From assembly GCA_913046155.1 (NCBI GenBank), contig CAJWRY010000085.1:1-5991 (forward strand): a DNA stretch of 5,991 bases, in the 5' to 3' direction. The notes beneath the pieces were generated by a model. It did not search any database. It was not told where the DNA came from and saw only the letters and a list, made by a program, of their open reading frames with translations. How positions within the stretch are numbered: the first letter of the stretch is position 1; each line of letters opens with the position of its first letter. The stretch is from an uncultured Candidatus Nemicrothrix sp. (GTDB lineage: Bacteria > Actinomycetota > Acidimicrobiia > Acidimicrobiales > UBA8592). A program made the translations under genes and the position numbers. Positions 5,792 through 5,991 of the stretch are shown in pieces.

Positions 5792-5991
5792 TTATTCGGT
5801 TGCGTCGTAGTTATATAGCTCTCTAAGTTCTCGTTTAAGAATTTTCCCACTTGCATTCCGAGGAATCACATCGATAAATTCAACAGCTTTCACTGTCTTA
5901 AACGGAGCTAACTTCCCTTCGCAGTGGCTTATTACGTCATCTGCTGTAAGTGAGTCATCTGCACGAACGATTACAGCTAGCGGTGATTCGC
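5792..5991 (-). CDS. Acyl-CoA synthetase / AMP-dependent ligase, C-terminal fragment (N-terminus outside window)
   Basis: Reading the minus strand from 5989 gives 65 uninterrupted residues ending at a TAA (5794-5792). They match the C-terminal subdomain of the AMP-binding (ANL) superfamily: ESPLAVIVRADDSLTADDVI, then SHCEGKLAPFKTVKAVEFID, then VIPRNASGKILKRELREL. The PRNASGKILKREL block is the conserved A10 motif; the Lys of GKI is the residue that contacts the acyl-adenylate in the adenylation conformation. These enzymes convert a carboxylic acid, ATP and CoA to acyl-CoA through an acyl-AMP intermediate, so this is probably a FadD-like ligase feeding the acyl-CoA dehydrogenase type chemistry nearby. 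The rest of the gene, about 450 residues, lies beyond the right edge, so chain length or substrate class cannot be judged. It is convergent with the phosphotransferase, one base apart. Confidence 0.9.
   Translation of the reverse strand, partial: ESPLAVIVRADDSLTADDVISHCEGKLAPFKTVKAVEFIDVIPRNASGKILKRELRELYNYDATE

Noticed and set aside
5768..5799. CCGAA/TTCGG inverted repeat across the last convergent junction
   Set aside because: A 5-bp stem with a 22-nt loop and no T-tract; expected by chance.

Overview
The window holds six protein-coding genes, two of them cut by the window edges, and nothing that looks like an RNA gene, mobile element or CRISPR array. Coding density is very high. The two luciferase-like F420-dependent oxidoreductase families (one Rv3520c-like, one MSMEG_2256-like), together with acyl-CoA dehydrogenase, acyl-CoA synthetase and phosphotransferase genes, resemble the peripheral acyl-CoA gene sets of Actinobacteria. 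The moderate, rather AT-rich base composition and tiny intergenic gaps would suit a lower-GC, compact actinobacterial or Acidimicrobiia-like lineage, possibly aquatic. That assignment is inference; no marker gene in the window fixes it.

Layout, left to right: (1) 1-770 (+), the C-terminal three quarters of an Rv3520c-type F420 oxidoreductase; (2) 787-1806 (-), a complete MSMEG_2256-type F420 oxidoreductase; (3) 1890-2999 (+), an acyl-CoA dehydrogenase with an isovaleryl/long-chain type placement of the catalytic Glu; (4) 3006-4622 (-), SelO/YdiU, a pseudokinase-fold protein AMPylator that keeps its catalytic residues and the C-terminal Cys-Ser-Ser; (5) 4690-5790 (+), an APH-fold phosphotransferase of the ACAD10/LvaA/FadE36 kind; (6) 5792-5991 (-), the C-terminal end of an acyl-CoA synthetase.

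The genes alternate strand without exception. Tail-to-tail neighbours are separated by 16, 6 and 1 nt, and the two head-to-head gaps are 83 and 67 nt. Each gene is therefore probably its own transcription unit, with divergent promoters in the two head-to-head gaps. The two complete plus-strand genes lack a Shine-Dalgarno sequence and each has a TANNNT box exactly 6 nt before its start codon, which suggests leaderless mRNAs. The two complete minus-strand genes have clear Shine-Dalgarno sequences and short predicted leaders.

Functionally, genes 3, 5 and 6 could form a route for activating and oxidising an unusual acyl substrate. The APH-type kinase plus acyl-CoA dehydrogenase plus acyl-CoA ligase combination recalls the 4-hydroxyacyl-CoA (levulinate) route, but this is a hypothesis. 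I see no clear evidence of a wholly new system. The points most worth a second look are this enzyme combination and the leaderless/leadered split.
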